The notes under the pieces are model-generated. The model was not told where the DNA came from. It was given only the letters and a program-made list of their open reading frames with translations, and searched no databases. Positions 24,501-31,748 of a DNA stretch of 39,557 bases are shown one piece after another. Position 1 is the first letter of the stretch. Each line of letters begins with the position of its first letter. Location: positions 1 through 39,557 of the forward strand of contig JBLMWU010000031.1 in NCBI GenBank assembly GCA_050257395.1. The letters are read 5' to 3'. Made by a program: the position numbers and the translations under genes. The stretch is from JAIRTY01 sp050257395 (lineage in GTDB: Bacteria; Actinomycetota; Actinomycetes; Streptosporangiales; Streptosporangiaceae).

Positions 24501-24625
24501 CCGAGCGCGTAGTCCTCCTCCGCGTTGGCGTCCTCCCGGAACCGCGCGGGCGAGGCCGCCCAGGCGTCCAGCACCCGGCGGCGCAGGTCTGCGGTCCCGA
24601 ACGGGTCCGCGTGGCTGTCCTGCAC
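21521..24625 (-). CDS. sacsin N-terminal ATP-binding-like (HSP90/GHKL-type) large protein
   Basis: A 1034-residue protein with an N-terminal GHKL ATPase-like domain as in sacsin and HSP90. VVVELAQNAADAAAREG gives the N-box with Asn55, ANVGAPLDAAGVAALSTLRA (81-100) stands at the G1 position where HSP90 has an Asp, and VGRFGVGFAAAVAVSDEP (113-130) is the glycine-rich lid. The remaining 850 residues are Ala/Leu/Pro-rich with no recognised domain. Such long proteins are widespread in actinobacteria; a chaperone-like role is assumed from the ATPase domain but not shown. The start is GTG 24625 behind GGGAG. It is transcribed alone, convergent with the phosphatase remnant, and divergent from the DUF1990 pseudogene across 133 bases. 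Confidence 0.78.
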   Translation of the reverse strand: MQDSHADPFGTADLRRRVLDAWAASPARFREDANAEEDYALGGYRDRVVVELAQNAADAAAREGVPGWLRLSLRGGTLVAANVGAPLDAAGVAALSTLRASSKRGTDAQETAVGRFGVGFAAAVAVSDEPSICSRTGAARWSRTAAGELVQGIPELAGELSARSGHLPVLRLPFPAGGVPPAGFTTAVTLPLRDEAAVALAGRLLAETGPALLLALPALATIEIELAGEIRVLSAVHDGDVATVTVDGAAGRWRTATARGEAGPALLADRPAEERARPAWSVRWAVPVTPAAGGDTPAERLPEGVSAVVHAPTPTDEPLGLPALLLASFPLSPDRRHVAPGPLTDFLLEQAADTYARLLPGLVPGPGLLELVPGPLAAGELDARLRRAILARLPGTAFLPAAAPPAGAPSAQIPPVESPSAAAVSAAPQPRQRVRPEDAIVLDADLPDLAGQLGPVLDGLIAVPARHPACAVLGIRRLGLAELADLLASLDRDPAWWRDLYEALASADPGELGALPVPLADGRLVRGPRGLLLPGPGLADPGRLSALGLRVAHPAAAHPLLARLGAAEATPRSVLADPAVRAAVAASYDEDDPGPVADAVLSLVADAQVEPGTLPWLADLALPGDDGEWYPAGELLLPGGPLAGVAAADAPFGVVSPETLSRYGAAPLEAVGVLSSFSVLAAADVDLADPGLDLDGADDWADSVCAQLASGDLPPVAPEVRAVRDLELVDPQRWPRALELLAAPPLRAALVEPTRVLLADGRHADVPSYTAWWLRHHPVLGGRRPTDVRVAGTDSLLAGLYDEADLPADPGVARALGARTSLAALLAEPDGPDELLDRLADPGRPVTRAQLRALWTALADVREAGPPDRVRAVRGDEVVVAAAGDALVLDAPDLWPLVASRPLILAPYDRAERLASLLDLPLVSEEIPGKVESAATRRPVPAAAGTILPGCPETYCAHDQLVVDGVSVPWRYVDGVVHAAGPGGLACGLAWASGAWAARHLLAALLSDPGAAARLLAEADLDQDGSSSTGREAF

Positions 24626-24758
24626 GTGCGCTCCCGCCTTCCCGTCCCCCGGAACCGTGCCTGGCGGCTGCCCCGCCGGCTGACCCCGTGCTCACCAGTC
24701 TCGCGTCCGCCAGTTCCGGTGGCCGCAGACCCCGACCTTATGCGGGACGATCGCTGCC

Positions 24759-25130
24759 ATGCCGGTCACTGCGATGCCAGCGGCGCTCGTGGCGCGGCTC
24801 ACCGCGGCCGAGCTGACCTATCCCCAGGCGGGCGCCACCGCGGGGGTCCTGCCGCCGGGCTATCACCACCTGCGGCGCAGCGTCACGATCGGCTCCGGGG
24901 AGCGGGCCTTCACCGCCGCCGCGGACGCGCTGGCAGGCTGGCTGGTGCAGCTGCGCGCCGGCCTCGCCGTGTCGGCCTCCTCGGCGACTACGCAGCAAGG
25001 CAGCGTAGTGGTGCTGGGCCTGGGCGTGGCGGGGCTAAGGGGTACACGCCCCTGGCCGGGTCGTCTACGTCGTGGATGAACCAGGCCGGCGCGGATTCGC
25101 CTACGGCACACTGCCCGGCCACGCCCGGAC
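24759..25130 (+). pseudogene. DUF1990-family gene, frameshifted and truncated
   Basis: The first frame (ATG 24759) reads LTYPQAGATAGVLPPGYHHL, RRSVTIGSGERAFTAAADAL and a hydrophobic strand VVVLGLGV, all typical of DUF1990 proteins, then leaves the family and stops at 25079. The expected continuation, VVYVVDEPGRRGFAYGTLPG, is in the plus-one frame from about 25057, so a frameshift lies near 25035-25060. Homology ends at GHA near 25128, so the usual last 50 or so residues are missing too, where the 17-bp duplication begins. Two independent lesions make a sequencing error an unlikely sole cause. Confidence 0.68.
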
Positions 25131-25141
25131 CCCGGCCGCCG

Positions 25142-25175
25142 GGATCTCCCTGCACACCGGATCTCCCTGCACACC
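25142..25175. repeat. 17-bp perfect tandem duplication
   Basis: GGATCTCCCTGCACACC occurs twice in direct contact (25142-25158 and 25159-25175), followed by GGATC of a third copy. It lies just beyond the broken DUF1990 gene and before the PspA stop, suggesting a rearrangement point. Confidence 0.85.
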
Positions 25176-25178
25176 GGA

Positions 25179-25871
25179 TCAGCTGCGCGGCCTGCCGGGG
25201 CCGGAATCGGCACGCCGCTGTCTCGCGGCGGATCTCAGCTGGTCCTTGATCCTGGCCAGTTCCTCCTCGACCGCGGCCCGGGTGCCGCCGGGCTGGGCCT
25301 GGAAGCCGTCGTCGCCGGGCAGGTTGGTGACGCCGGCGAAAGAATCGGGGGTGAGCAGGCTGGCCAGCGCGCTGGCTCTGGTCTCGATGCGGGTGGTGAC
25401 GTCTTCGGCCCGGCGGATGGCCAGTTTCAGCTGGTCCAGCTCCGCCCAGATCTCGCTGGACAGCTCGCGGGCATTCCCGGCCGCCGCCGCCGAGGTGTAG
25501 CGGGCTTTGACCGCCTCCTTGTGGACGGCGAACGCCTCGATCCGGCTCGCCAGCCGCCCCACCGCCGTGGACAGCTTCTCCTCATCGTCACGCAACGCCG
25601 CCTGCCCGGCCCTCAGCTCGCCGGCCCGGGCCAGGGCGGCCTGCCGTGCCTGGGGCTCCAGCCGGGCCGCCGTGTGCCGCAACTCGCTTTCCTGCCGGCC
25701 GGCCCGCATCCGGGTGGCCGCTACGTCCGCGAGGTCGCGGCGGAGCCGCAGCAGCAGGTCCTGCTGCTGGTGGTAGGAGTAGTCCAGCGCCTCGCGGGGA
25801 TCCGCGGCGCGGTCCAGCAGCGCATTGACCGTGACCTCATACAGATGCGCGATGCGCCGCCCGATGCTCAC
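25179..25871 (-). CDS. PspA/IM30-family protein
   Basis: A 230-residue, largely helical coiled-coil protein. It begins MSIGRRIAHLYEVTVNALLD with RAADPREALDYSYHQQQDLL, the signature N-terminus of PspA/IM30 (ESCRT-III-like) proteins that coat and protect stressed membranes. The long helices cover about 30-190 (DLADVAATRMRAG…, EEKLSTAVGRLASRIEAF). The C-terminal 40 residues are linker-like and carry an acidic/basic helix VEEELARIKDQLRSA. GTG 25871 follows GAGGGGG at a good distance. The gene immediately upstream on the same strand (59 bases) encodes an unrecognised helical protein, so the two may be one transcript. No PspF-type regulator is present, as usual in actinobacteria. Confidence 0.82.
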   Translation of the reverse strand: MSIGRRIAHLYEVTVNALLDRAADPREALDYSYHQQQDLLLRLRRDLADVAATRMRAGRQESELRHTAARLEPQARQAALARAGELRAGQAALRDDEEKLSTAVGRLASRIEAFAVHKEAVKARYTSAAAAGNARELSSEIWAELDQLKLAIRRAEDVTTRIETRASALASLLTPDSFAGVTNLPGDDGFQAQPGGTRAAVEEELARIKDQLRSAARQRRADSGPGRPRS

Positions 25872-25930
25872 AGCGCCCCCTCAACCCCCGTCATCCACGA
25901 TTCCCGCGTCCGTGCGGGAACGGCAGAGGC

Positions 25931-26677
25931 TTAGGTCCCCGCCGGCCCGCCGTCGGCAGCGGTGAGGACCTCACCGACCTGCTGCCGGAACACCCGCCAG
26001 CGGCGCTCGTTGTCATGGACCAGGCCTGCGGACTCACTGCACAGGTCGGCCGCGTGGGAGATGAGCTCGGCCGCGGAGTACAGCCGCCCGGCGGACAGCT
26101 TCTCCCCGGCCAGGTCGGCGCGCAGTGCCTGCGGGGTGAAATCGACCAGCTCGAGGATGTCGGCGGCCCGGTCGAGGATCCGGCCCAGCAGCACCGTCAT
26201 GCCAGCGGCCTGCCAGTCGTTCGCGATGATGCGATGCCGCTCCCCCAGCACGCCGGCCAGGCCGCCGATGCCGGTCAGGGTGGCCGCCATGTCCCACGAG
26301 GCCTGCATGGCCTGGCCCAGCCACTCACCGATGCCGCGCTGGTCGGCTGCTGCCGCGCGCAGGTCGCGGATGAGGTGGGTGATCTCCGGCGGGCGGCCCT
26401 CGCCCTCCATGAACAGGACACCGTCCAGCTGGAGCGCGGCCGCGCTGTTGAGGTCTTCCGTTCCCTCATACGGACTGAGTACTGACCTGGACGACGGCTG
26501 GGTGCCCGACCACTGGTCCGCCAGGGCCTGCAGCGTGCGGGCATGACGCTGCAGCATGACCGCGAGCTCCCGGGGTGACGATGCGTAGAACTTCTCATGC
26601 TCGCGGTGGAATTTGGACAGATTCAGGATCGCGTGCAGCAGCGGGCCGTTGCCCGCCAGCCCGGTGTCGGTCGTCAT
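25931..26677 (-). CDS. unrecognised helical protein upstream of pspA-like gene
   Basis: A 248-residue protein I cannot assign to a family. It is rich in amphipathic helices, has no signal peptide and no clear membrane span. Notable segments are LNLSKFHREHEKFYASSPRE near residues 18-37 and QAMQASWDMAATLTGIGGLA near the middle. ATG 26677 is selected because GAGGAG precedes it by seven bases; the open frame to 26713 adds 12 residues without a site. It lies 59 bases before the PspA-like gene on the same strand, so a membrane-stress connection is possible. The His/Glu content in the first helix might suggest a metal site, but this is speculative. Confidence 0.6.
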   Translation of the reverse strand: MTTDTGLAGNGPLLHAILNLSKFHREHEKFYASSPRELAVMLQRHARTLQALADQWSGTQPSSRSVLSPYEGTEDLNSAAALQLDGVLFMEGEGRPPEITHLIRDLRAAAADQRGIGEWLGQAMQASWDMAATLTGIGGLAGVLGERHRIIANDWQAAGMTVLLGRILDRAADILELVDFTPQALRADLAGEKLSAGRLYSAAELISHAADLCSESAGLVHDNERRWRVFRQQVGEVLTAADGGPAGT

Positions 26678-26810
26678 GGTGCAGCTCCTCGTCCCTGGCA
26701 CTCTCCCTTCCACCCTGCGCCGACGTCACGGCAGGTCAGAGCGGGCCAAGGTCCCGGCGGCCCGAGGCAGACGTCCTGGCCTGCCCGGCACCGGACAGCT
26801 GGGCACGGTC

Positions 26811-27275
26811 TCAGGTCAGCGGCCCGTCCGTCGCCGGGCCGTGCGCACCTGCCCGGGCCGCGAGGCCGCTGGCGCAGCGCTGCATGAACCAGCGGAGGAA
26901 CGCGTGCAGCAGCCAGCCCGAGCCCGGCAGCGCGGGCTCGAACGCCTCGTGCCAGACGATCGCGGTACCCCCGTCCTGCGGCAGCAGCTCAACCTCTGCC
27001 CGGTGGCCGCGCAGGGGCAGGCCCGAGAGCAGCTCGTAGGCGATCGACTCGCCGGGCCGCAGCTCCACCAGCAGCTCGCGGCTGCTGAGGCCACCGCGGC
27101 CGAACACCCGGATCGCGCCCTCGCTCTCCCCGCCCGCCGCGCCTTCCCGTTCCAGCTGGAACGAGCCGATCGGCGACCAGGACGGCCAGCTCGCGCCGTC
27201 GGACAGCAGCCGGTATACCACCGGTGGCGGCGCCGGGCTCCAGGCCCGGACCGCGAACGTGATCCTCCTGGTCAT
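26811..27275 (-). CDS. SRPBCC (START/polyketide-cyclase-like) protein
   Basis: A 154-residue single-domain protein with the START-like pattern: a first strand ITFAVRAWSPAPPPVVYRLL, the helix DGASWPSWSPIGSFQLE typical of SRPBCC proteins, a series of strands (RELLVELRPGESIAYELLSG, HRAEVELLPQDGGTAIVWHE) and a long C-terminal helix WLLHAFLRWFMQRCASGLAA. The family binds hydrophobic ligands in a deep cavity; the ligand here is unknown. It starts at ATG 27275 and stands between the stress genes and the Mce-associated pair, 51 bases from the latter on the same strand. Co-transcription with that pair is possible. Confidence 0.75.
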   Translation of the reverse strand: MTRRITFAVRAWSPAPPPVVYRLLSDGASWPSWSPIGSFQLEREGAAGGESEGAIRVFGRGGLSSRELLVELRPGESIAYELLSGLPLRGHRAEVELLPQDGGTAIVWHEAFEPALPGSGWLLHAFLRWFMQRCASGLAARAGAHGPATDGPLT

Positions 27276-27326
27276 CGGGTCTCTCCTCCGGCGGCCTGCC
27301 CGGGCGGGTGTCCCCGGAAGGGCTGG

Positions 27327-27845
27327 TCAGGAGCGCGGGACCAGGCCCGCGATCAGCCAGGTGCCGTTGACCTCCCGCATCGTCACCCGGACCGCGGTGT
27401 CGTTCAGGATGGCCTGCTGCTTGGCGTCGGTCTTGGTCTGCTCGCTCAGGAACAGCAGCAGGGTGGCCCTGCCGGGCTGAGCATCCACCACCGACGCCGC
27501 GGACACCGACGCCTGGGTGACGACGTGGTTGGCCATGGCCCGCTGCTCAACCTGGCTGGACATCAGCCGCAGGTATTGGGAACGAAACGCGCCGGTGGTG
27601 TACGCCGCCGCGTGCGCCAGATTGCCGCTGAACGACTGGTATGAGTACGACAGCAGGGCGGGCACCTCACGCTCGGCCGCGGTCACCGAAGCCGTGCGCG
27701 CGGCCTGAGCCGCCTGGCTCGCCCGCACCCGCAGCGCCAGCACCCCGGCGGCCACGGCCAGGGCGGCCACCACGATGACGAGCGCGGCGAGGGCAACCGT
27801 GGGGCGGGCCGCCTGCGGCCGCCGGGCCGCCACTGCCGCGCTCAC
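27327..27845 (-). CDS. Mce-associated membrane protein (upstream pair, distal)
   Basis: A 172-residue protein with one membrane helix (VALAALVIVVAALAVAAGVL, about residues 17-36) and a periplasm-facing domain. Features of Mce-associated (Mam/Mas) proteins are the helix rich in Ala after the membrane span, EREVPALLSYSYQSFSGNLA, and a beta-rich end VRVTMREVNGTWLIAGLVPR with the conserved W-L. In mycobacteria such proteins stabilise Mce complexes. GTG 27845 overlaps the stop of the gene before it (GTGA), so both are translated from one message read away from the mce operon. The fold is distantly NTF2-like by family knowledge. Confidence 0.75.
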   Translation of the reverse strand: MSAAVAARRPQAARPTVALAALVIVVAALAVAAGVLALRVRASQAAQAARTASVTAAEREVPALLSYSYQSFSGNLAHAAAYTTGAFRSQYLRLMSSQVEQRAMANHVVTQASVSAASVVDAQPGRATLLLFLSEQTKTDAKQQAILNDTAVRVTMREVNGTWLIAGLVPRS

Positions 27846-28483
27846 ACGAACTCCAGCCCGGTGACCAGCCAGCGGCCGCCGCTGTAGACCAGCCCGGCCC
27901 GCCAGTGGTACAGCCGCGTCTCCGGCGCGCGGGTCTGCTTCGTGTGCACCACGGCCCGCACGTTCAGCAGCACGGTCGCCGTACGGGAGTTGATGGTCAT
28001 GATCCCGGCGTCCAGGACCGTCCCGGATGAGCTGACGCTGTCCGCGGTGAGCGTGTGCAGGAAGGAACTGCGCCCCTGCGCGAGCTGCTGCCTCAGCGCG
28101 CCGGCCGAGCCGGCCAGGACGGCGGCGAAGTCATGGCCGGCGGTCTGGTGGGAGAGCGTGGTCAGGTCGGCCGCTTCCTGCTGCGCAGCGGCGAGCACCG
28201 CGGCGCGCTGCTGGTCGGCGGCCGTGCTGTGCTGGAGCGTCACGGCGAGCCAGCCGGTGACCGCGGCGAGCGCGATGGCGGCCACGCCGAGCCCGGCGAG
28301 GGTGAGCCGCGCCCCGCCGCTGAAGCCGCGAGAGCCGCGGGGGCCGCGGCGGCGGGAGCGCCTGGCGGCCCGACGCCGGGGCGGCGCAACGGGCGTGCGC
28401 GGCGGCACGGTGCCGACCGGGCGGCCCCGGCCGCCGGGTTCCGTCCGGGTCATCCCGCCCGGATCCGGGGGACTGTCATCCAC
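27842..28483 (-). CDS. Mce-associated membrane protein (upstream pair, proximal)
   Basis: A 213-residue protein. A 50-residue cytoplasmic tail rich in Pro and Arg (PPRRRAARRSRRRGPRGSRG) is followed by a membrane helix LTLAGLGVAAIALAAVTGWL. A periplasmic domain with DLTTLSHQTAGHDFAAVLAG comes next, and the closing strands LYHWRAGLVYSGGRWLVTGL match Mam proteins. It is first in the minus-strand pair and is divergent from yrbEA across about 330 bases that contain the KstR-like site, so one regulator could control both directions. It probably assists assembly or function of the Mce transporter. Confidence 0.75.
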   Translation of the reverse strand: MDDSPPDPGGMTRTEPGGRGRPVGTVPPRTPVAPPRRRAARRSRRRGPRGSRGFSGGARLTLAGLGVAAIALAAVTGWLAVTLQHSTAADQQRAAVLAAAQQEAADLTTLSHQTAGHDFAAVLAGSAGALRQQLAQGRSSFLHTLTADSVSSSGTVLDAGIMTINSRTATVLLNVRAVVHTKQTRAPETRLYHWRAGLVYSGGRWLVTGLEFV

Positions 28484-28608
28484 CGTGTCAGCGCTCCCTG
28501 CTTCCCGCCCGGGCGATACCCGGGAAAACCAGCCACCATTGGGTGCAAATCGGGATTATCCCGGCGTCACCCTCTGTACATCACCGGAAAAAACTGAACT
28601 CTGTCCAC

Positions 28609-28622
28609 TAGAACGTGTTGCA
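28609..28622. promoter_or_regulatory. perfect KstR-consensus operator in the divergent mce promoter
   Basis: TAGAACGTGTTGCA matches TNNAACNNGTTNNA, the published mycobacterial KstR binding consensus, at every fixed position. It is about 126 bases from the divergent Mce-associated gene and about 190 from yrbEA. KstR represses cholesterol-uptake and degradation genes including mce4. The surrounding 28484-28814 is the most AT-rich stretch in the window. It contains a further inverted repeat CGGGATTATCCCG (about 28550) and no gene other than a possible longer yrbEA start at GTG 28734. Confidence 0.6.
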
Positions 28623-28814
28623 GTAGTTCCGGACACTCCCATATGCTCCGGCTGACAGTCAACCAATACTGGCAGACAAGAACTATTGGCGGCGCGCAAG
28701 CCCAAATTTTGCGCTTTGAGCTAATTACCTGAAGTGTCCGAATTACCCTCTTTGGGGTATCCAGCGTTGGATGGCCGGGCCGGGAAAGCCAGGCAGTGGA
28801 GGTTGGTGGGATCG

Positions 28815-29585
28815 ATGGCAGCCCGGTCGCCCGCTGATGCCCTCCGCCCGGTGGGCGGGTTCATGGCGATGGCGATGGACACGTTCCGCGCCATCTTCGA
28901 GCCGCCGTTTCAGCTGCGCGAGTTCCTGGGGCAGACGCTGTTCATAGCCCGGGTATCCATCGGCCCGACCATTATGCTCACCATCCCGTTTCTGGGGGTG
29001 GTGATCTTCCTGATCAACCAGTTGCTGGCGCAGATCGGCGGGATCGATCTGGCCGGGGCTGGGGTGGGGCTGGCGGTGATCCGGGAGATCGGCCCGGTCG
29101 CCAGTGTGCTGATCATCGCCGGGGCGGGGGGGACGGCGATCAGCGCGGATCTGGGGGCGCGGACGATCCGCAAGGAGATCGACGCGCTGCGGGTGATCGG
29201 CCTGGACCCCATCCACCGCCTCGTGGTGCCCCGCGTGCTGGCCTCCACCCTGGTGGCGCTGGTTTTGAACTGTTTCGCCTCGGTGATCGCGATCGCCACC
29301 GGATACGTGCTGTCGGTGGTGGTCCAGGGCGCCAGCCCCGGCCAGTTCGTCGCCAACCTGACCCTGCTCACCCACTTCGGCGACGTCATCCTCTCCGAAG
29401 TCAAGGCCGGGCTGTTCGGCCTGGCCGCCGGGCTGGTCGCCTGCTACCGCGGGCTGACCACCGCCGGCGGCCCCAAGGGCGTCGGCGACTCGGTCAACCA
29501 GACCGTCGTGCTGTCGGTGGTGCTGCTGTCAGTGCTGGACGTGCTGCTCACAGCCGTCTACCTGCAGCTCGCCGGCCAGGTCTGA
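28815..29585 (+). CDS. yrbEA: YrbE/MlaE-family permease subunit A of the Mce transporter
   Basis: A 256-residue integral membrane protein of the MlaE/YrbE class, the membrane subunit of Mce lipid ABC importers. Segments are LREFLGQTLFIARVSIGPTI, the core EIGPVASVLIIAGAGGTAIS then ADLGARTIRKEIDALRVIGL (the cytoplasmic coupling helix), and helices ending VDVLLTAVYLQLAG. Five to six helices are visible. I place the start at ATG 28815, behind GTGGGATCG and GGAGG; GTG 28734 would add 27 residues without family similarity. It is the first gene of an eight-gene operon. The ATPase (MceG/Mkl) is not encoded here and, as in mycobacteria, should be elsewhere. Confidence 0.9.
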   Translation: MAARSPADALRPVGGFMAMAMDTFRAIFEPPFQLREFLGQTLFIARVSIGPTIMLTIPFLGVVIFLINQLLAQIGGIDLAGAGVGLAVIREIGPVASVLIIAGAGGTAISADLGARTIRKEIDALRVIGLDPIHRLVVPRVLASTLVALVLNCFASVIAIATGYVLSVVVQGASPGQFVANLTLLTHFGDVILSEVKAGLFGLAAGLVACYRGLTTAGGPKGVGDSVNQTVVLSVVLLSVLDVLLTAVYLQLAGQV

Positions 29586-29621
29586 ACCCCCACCGGGCCC
29601 AGGAAAGGGAGCACCACGGCA

Positions 29622-30482
29622 ATGGCGGATGGCAACCCCGGCACACCGTCACCAGCGGCCCGGCTCGGCCGGCTGGCGGCGGTCCCGGCGGCCTGGCTGG
29701 AAGGGTTCGGGGACCAGATCGGCCTGTACGCCCGCGCCTACGGCTGGATCTGGCGCGCGGTAGCCAGCTACAAACGCGAGATCATCCGCCAGGTCACCGC
29801 CGTGTCCTTCGGCCGCGGCGCCCTCGCCCTCGTCGGCGGCACCGCCGTCATCGTCGCCGTCCTGACCGGCCTGGCCGGCGTCGAAGTCTCGCTGGAGGGC
29901 TACTCCCAGCTGGCCAACATCGGCGTCGAAGCCCTCACCGGGTTCGTGTCGGCGTTCGTCAACACCCGCATCGCCGCCCCCCTCATCGCCGCGATCGCCC
30001 TCATCTCCACCGTCGGCGCCGGCTTCACCGCCGAACTCGGCGCCATGCGCATCAGCGACGAAATCGACGCCCTCGACGTCATGGCCGTCCCCTCCATCCC
30101 GTTCTTGATCACCACCCGCATCATCGCCGGCTTCATCGCCGTCACCCCCCTCTACGCCATCGCCCTCATCTCCTCCTTCGCCCTGTCCCGGCTGGCGGTG
30201 GTCGTGTTCTTCCACCAGTCAGCCGGCAGCTACGACCACTACTTCTCCACCTTCCTGGTCCCCACCGACATCGCCTACTCCTTCATCGAGGTCCTGCTCA
30301 TGTCAGTAGTGATCATGTCGGTCCACTGCTACTACGGCTACCGCGCCACCGGCGGCGCCGCCGGCGTCGGCGAAGCCGTCGGCCGCGCCGTCCGCCTCTC
30401 ACTCATCGCCGTCATGTTCGTCGCCCTCGCCGCCAGCATGGTCCTCTACGGCCACTCCAACACACTGCACCTGTCGAGGTAG
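29622..30482 (+). CDS. yrbEB: YrbE/MlaE-family permease subunit B
   Basis: A 286-residue paralogue of the preceding gene. After a 40-residue N-terminal region come AYGWIWRAVASYKREIIRQV and the first core helix. The conserved coupling segment is AAIALISTVGAGFTAELGAM with RISDEIDALDVMAVPSIPFL. The A/B pair is expected to form the asymmetric transmembrane channel. The start ATG 29622 follows AAGGGAG. The spacing to yrbEA is 36 bases and mceA starts six bases after its stop, so they are one transcript. The protein ends with a short hydrophilic tail (YGHSNTLHLSR). The codon GC bias is extreme in its middle third, with long runs of C-ending codons. Confidence 0.92.
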   Translation: MADGNPGTPSPAARLGRLAAVPAAWLEGFGDQIGLYARAYGWIWRAVASYKREIIRQVTAVSFGRGALALVGGTAVIVAVLTGLAGVEVSLEGYSQLANIGVEALTGFVSAFVNTRIAAPLIAAIALISTVGAGFTAELGAMRISDEIDALDVMAVPSIPFLITTRIIAGFIAVTPLYAIALISSFALSRLAVVVFFHQSAGSYDHYFSTFLVPTDIAYSFIEVLLMSVVIMSVHCYYGYRATGGAAGVGEAVGRAVRLSLIAVMFVALAASMVLYGHSNTLHLSR

Positions 30483-30488
30483 GCAGCG

Positions 30489-31748
30489 ATGACCCTGACC
30501 GAACCCTCCCAGCGCCCGCGGCTGCCGCGCTCGCGGGCACGCCGGCTCCCCCGGCGTGTGCGGGCGCGGCGCCGGCTGGCCGGGGCGGTGGGCATGCTCG
30601 TGGTCGCCGCCCTCGGCGCCGGGACGGTCCTCGCCTACCAGCAGGTGTTCAGCCCGTCCGTGCCCGCCACCGTGGTCGCCGACCGGGCGGGGCTGCTCAT
30701 GTACCCGGGGGCGGACGTGACCCTCGACGGCGTCACCGTCGGCCGGGTCACCTCGATCGCGCCAGCGGGCGGGCAGGCCAGGCTCGGGATCTCCCTGGAC
30801 CCGGCGCAGGTGGCCCACATCCCCGCGAACGTCCAGGCCTCGATCACCGAGCCCACCGTGTTCGGGCCGAAGTACCTGGATCTGGTGCTGCCCGCCCACC
30901 CGGTCACGCAGCGGCTGCGGGCGGGCCAGGTCATCGAGCCGACCGCCGCCCCCACCGAGGTCAACACGGTGTTCGCGAGCCTGGTCTCGCTGCTGGACAG
31001 CGTCCACCCGGCGATGCTGTCGGCCACGCTCGGCGCGATCTCCACCGCCCTGCACGGCCGCGGGGCGCAGCTGGGCACCTTCATCGCCGAACTGAACGCT
31101 TACCTGCGGGAGTTCAACCCGGACCTGCCCGCCCTGCGCGCCGACCTGGTCACCGCCCCGCCGGTGCTGCGCACCTACGCCGCCGCCACCCCGGCGCTGG
31201 TCCGCACCCTGGACAATCTGCGGGTCACCAGCGGCACCCTGGTGGGCCGGCAGGCCCAGTTCGACGCGTTCCTGGTCGACCTGACCGGCTTCTCCGGCCA
31301 CACCCGCGGCTTCCTGGCCAGCAACGAGCGGGGCCTGACCGCCACCCTGGCCACCCTCGCCCCCACCACCGCCCTGCTGGCCCGCTACTCACCGATGTTC
31401 GGCTGCCTGTTCGCCAGCGTCGCCCAGTTCAACGACTTCTCGGTGTCCGACAAGATCATCCTGCATTCGACGATCCTGCCCGGGCAGCAGGGCTACCAGT
31501 ACCCGGCCAACCTGCCGGTGATGCACGCCACCTCGGGGCCGAGCTGCTACGGCGGCCCCATCACCCCGGCGGAAGCGGCGCACTGGCCGCACATCGTCTT
31601 CAACGACGGCACGGCCAACTTCTTCTCCCGCAACGACAGCCTGTCCCCGGGCAACCCGCCGCTGGCCGTGCAGCTGTTCGGCACCCAGATCCCGCCCGCG
31701 GCCAAGAACCCGGCGGCCAAGAACCCGGCAGCCACGGGAGGGCACTGA
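30489..31748 (+). CDS. mceA: MceA-type MlaD-domain protein
   Basis: A 419-residue protein with a very Arg-rich start, a membrane anchor LAGAVGMLVVAALGAGTVLA (about 36-55) and an MCE/MlaD domain (about 58-140, with LMYPGADVTLDGVTVGRVTS and VFGPKYLDLVLP). A long helical region follows, with TEVNTVFASLVSLLDSVHPA as typical entry. The C-terminal part binds no known domain and ends in two copies of AAKNP encoded by a 15-base tandem repeat near 31699-31735. Six Mce proteins are thought to form a hydrophobic channel through which lipid moves to YrbE. The GGGAGG of the last codons serves as ribosome site for mceB, whose ATG shares one base with this stop. Confidence 0.92.
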   Translation: MTLTEPSQRPRLPRSRARRLPRRVRARRRLAGAVGMLVVAALGAGTVLAYQQVFSPSVPATVVADRAGLLMYPGADVTLDGVTVGRVTSIAPAGGQARLGISLDPAQVAHIPANVQASITEPTVFGPKYLDLVLPAHPVTQRLRAGQVIEPTAAPTEVNTVFASLVSLLDSVHPAMLSATLGAISTALHGRGAQLGTFIAELNAYLREFNPDLPALRADLVTAPPVLRTYAAATPALVRTLDNLRVTSGTLVGRQAQFDAFLVDLTGFSGHTRGFLASNERGLTATLATLAPTTALLARYSPMFGCLFASVAQFNDFSVSDKIILHSTILPGQQGYQYPANLPVMHATSGPSCYGGPITPAEAAHWPHIVFNDGTANFFSRNDSLSPGNPPLAVQLFGTQIPPAAKNPAAKNPAATGGH

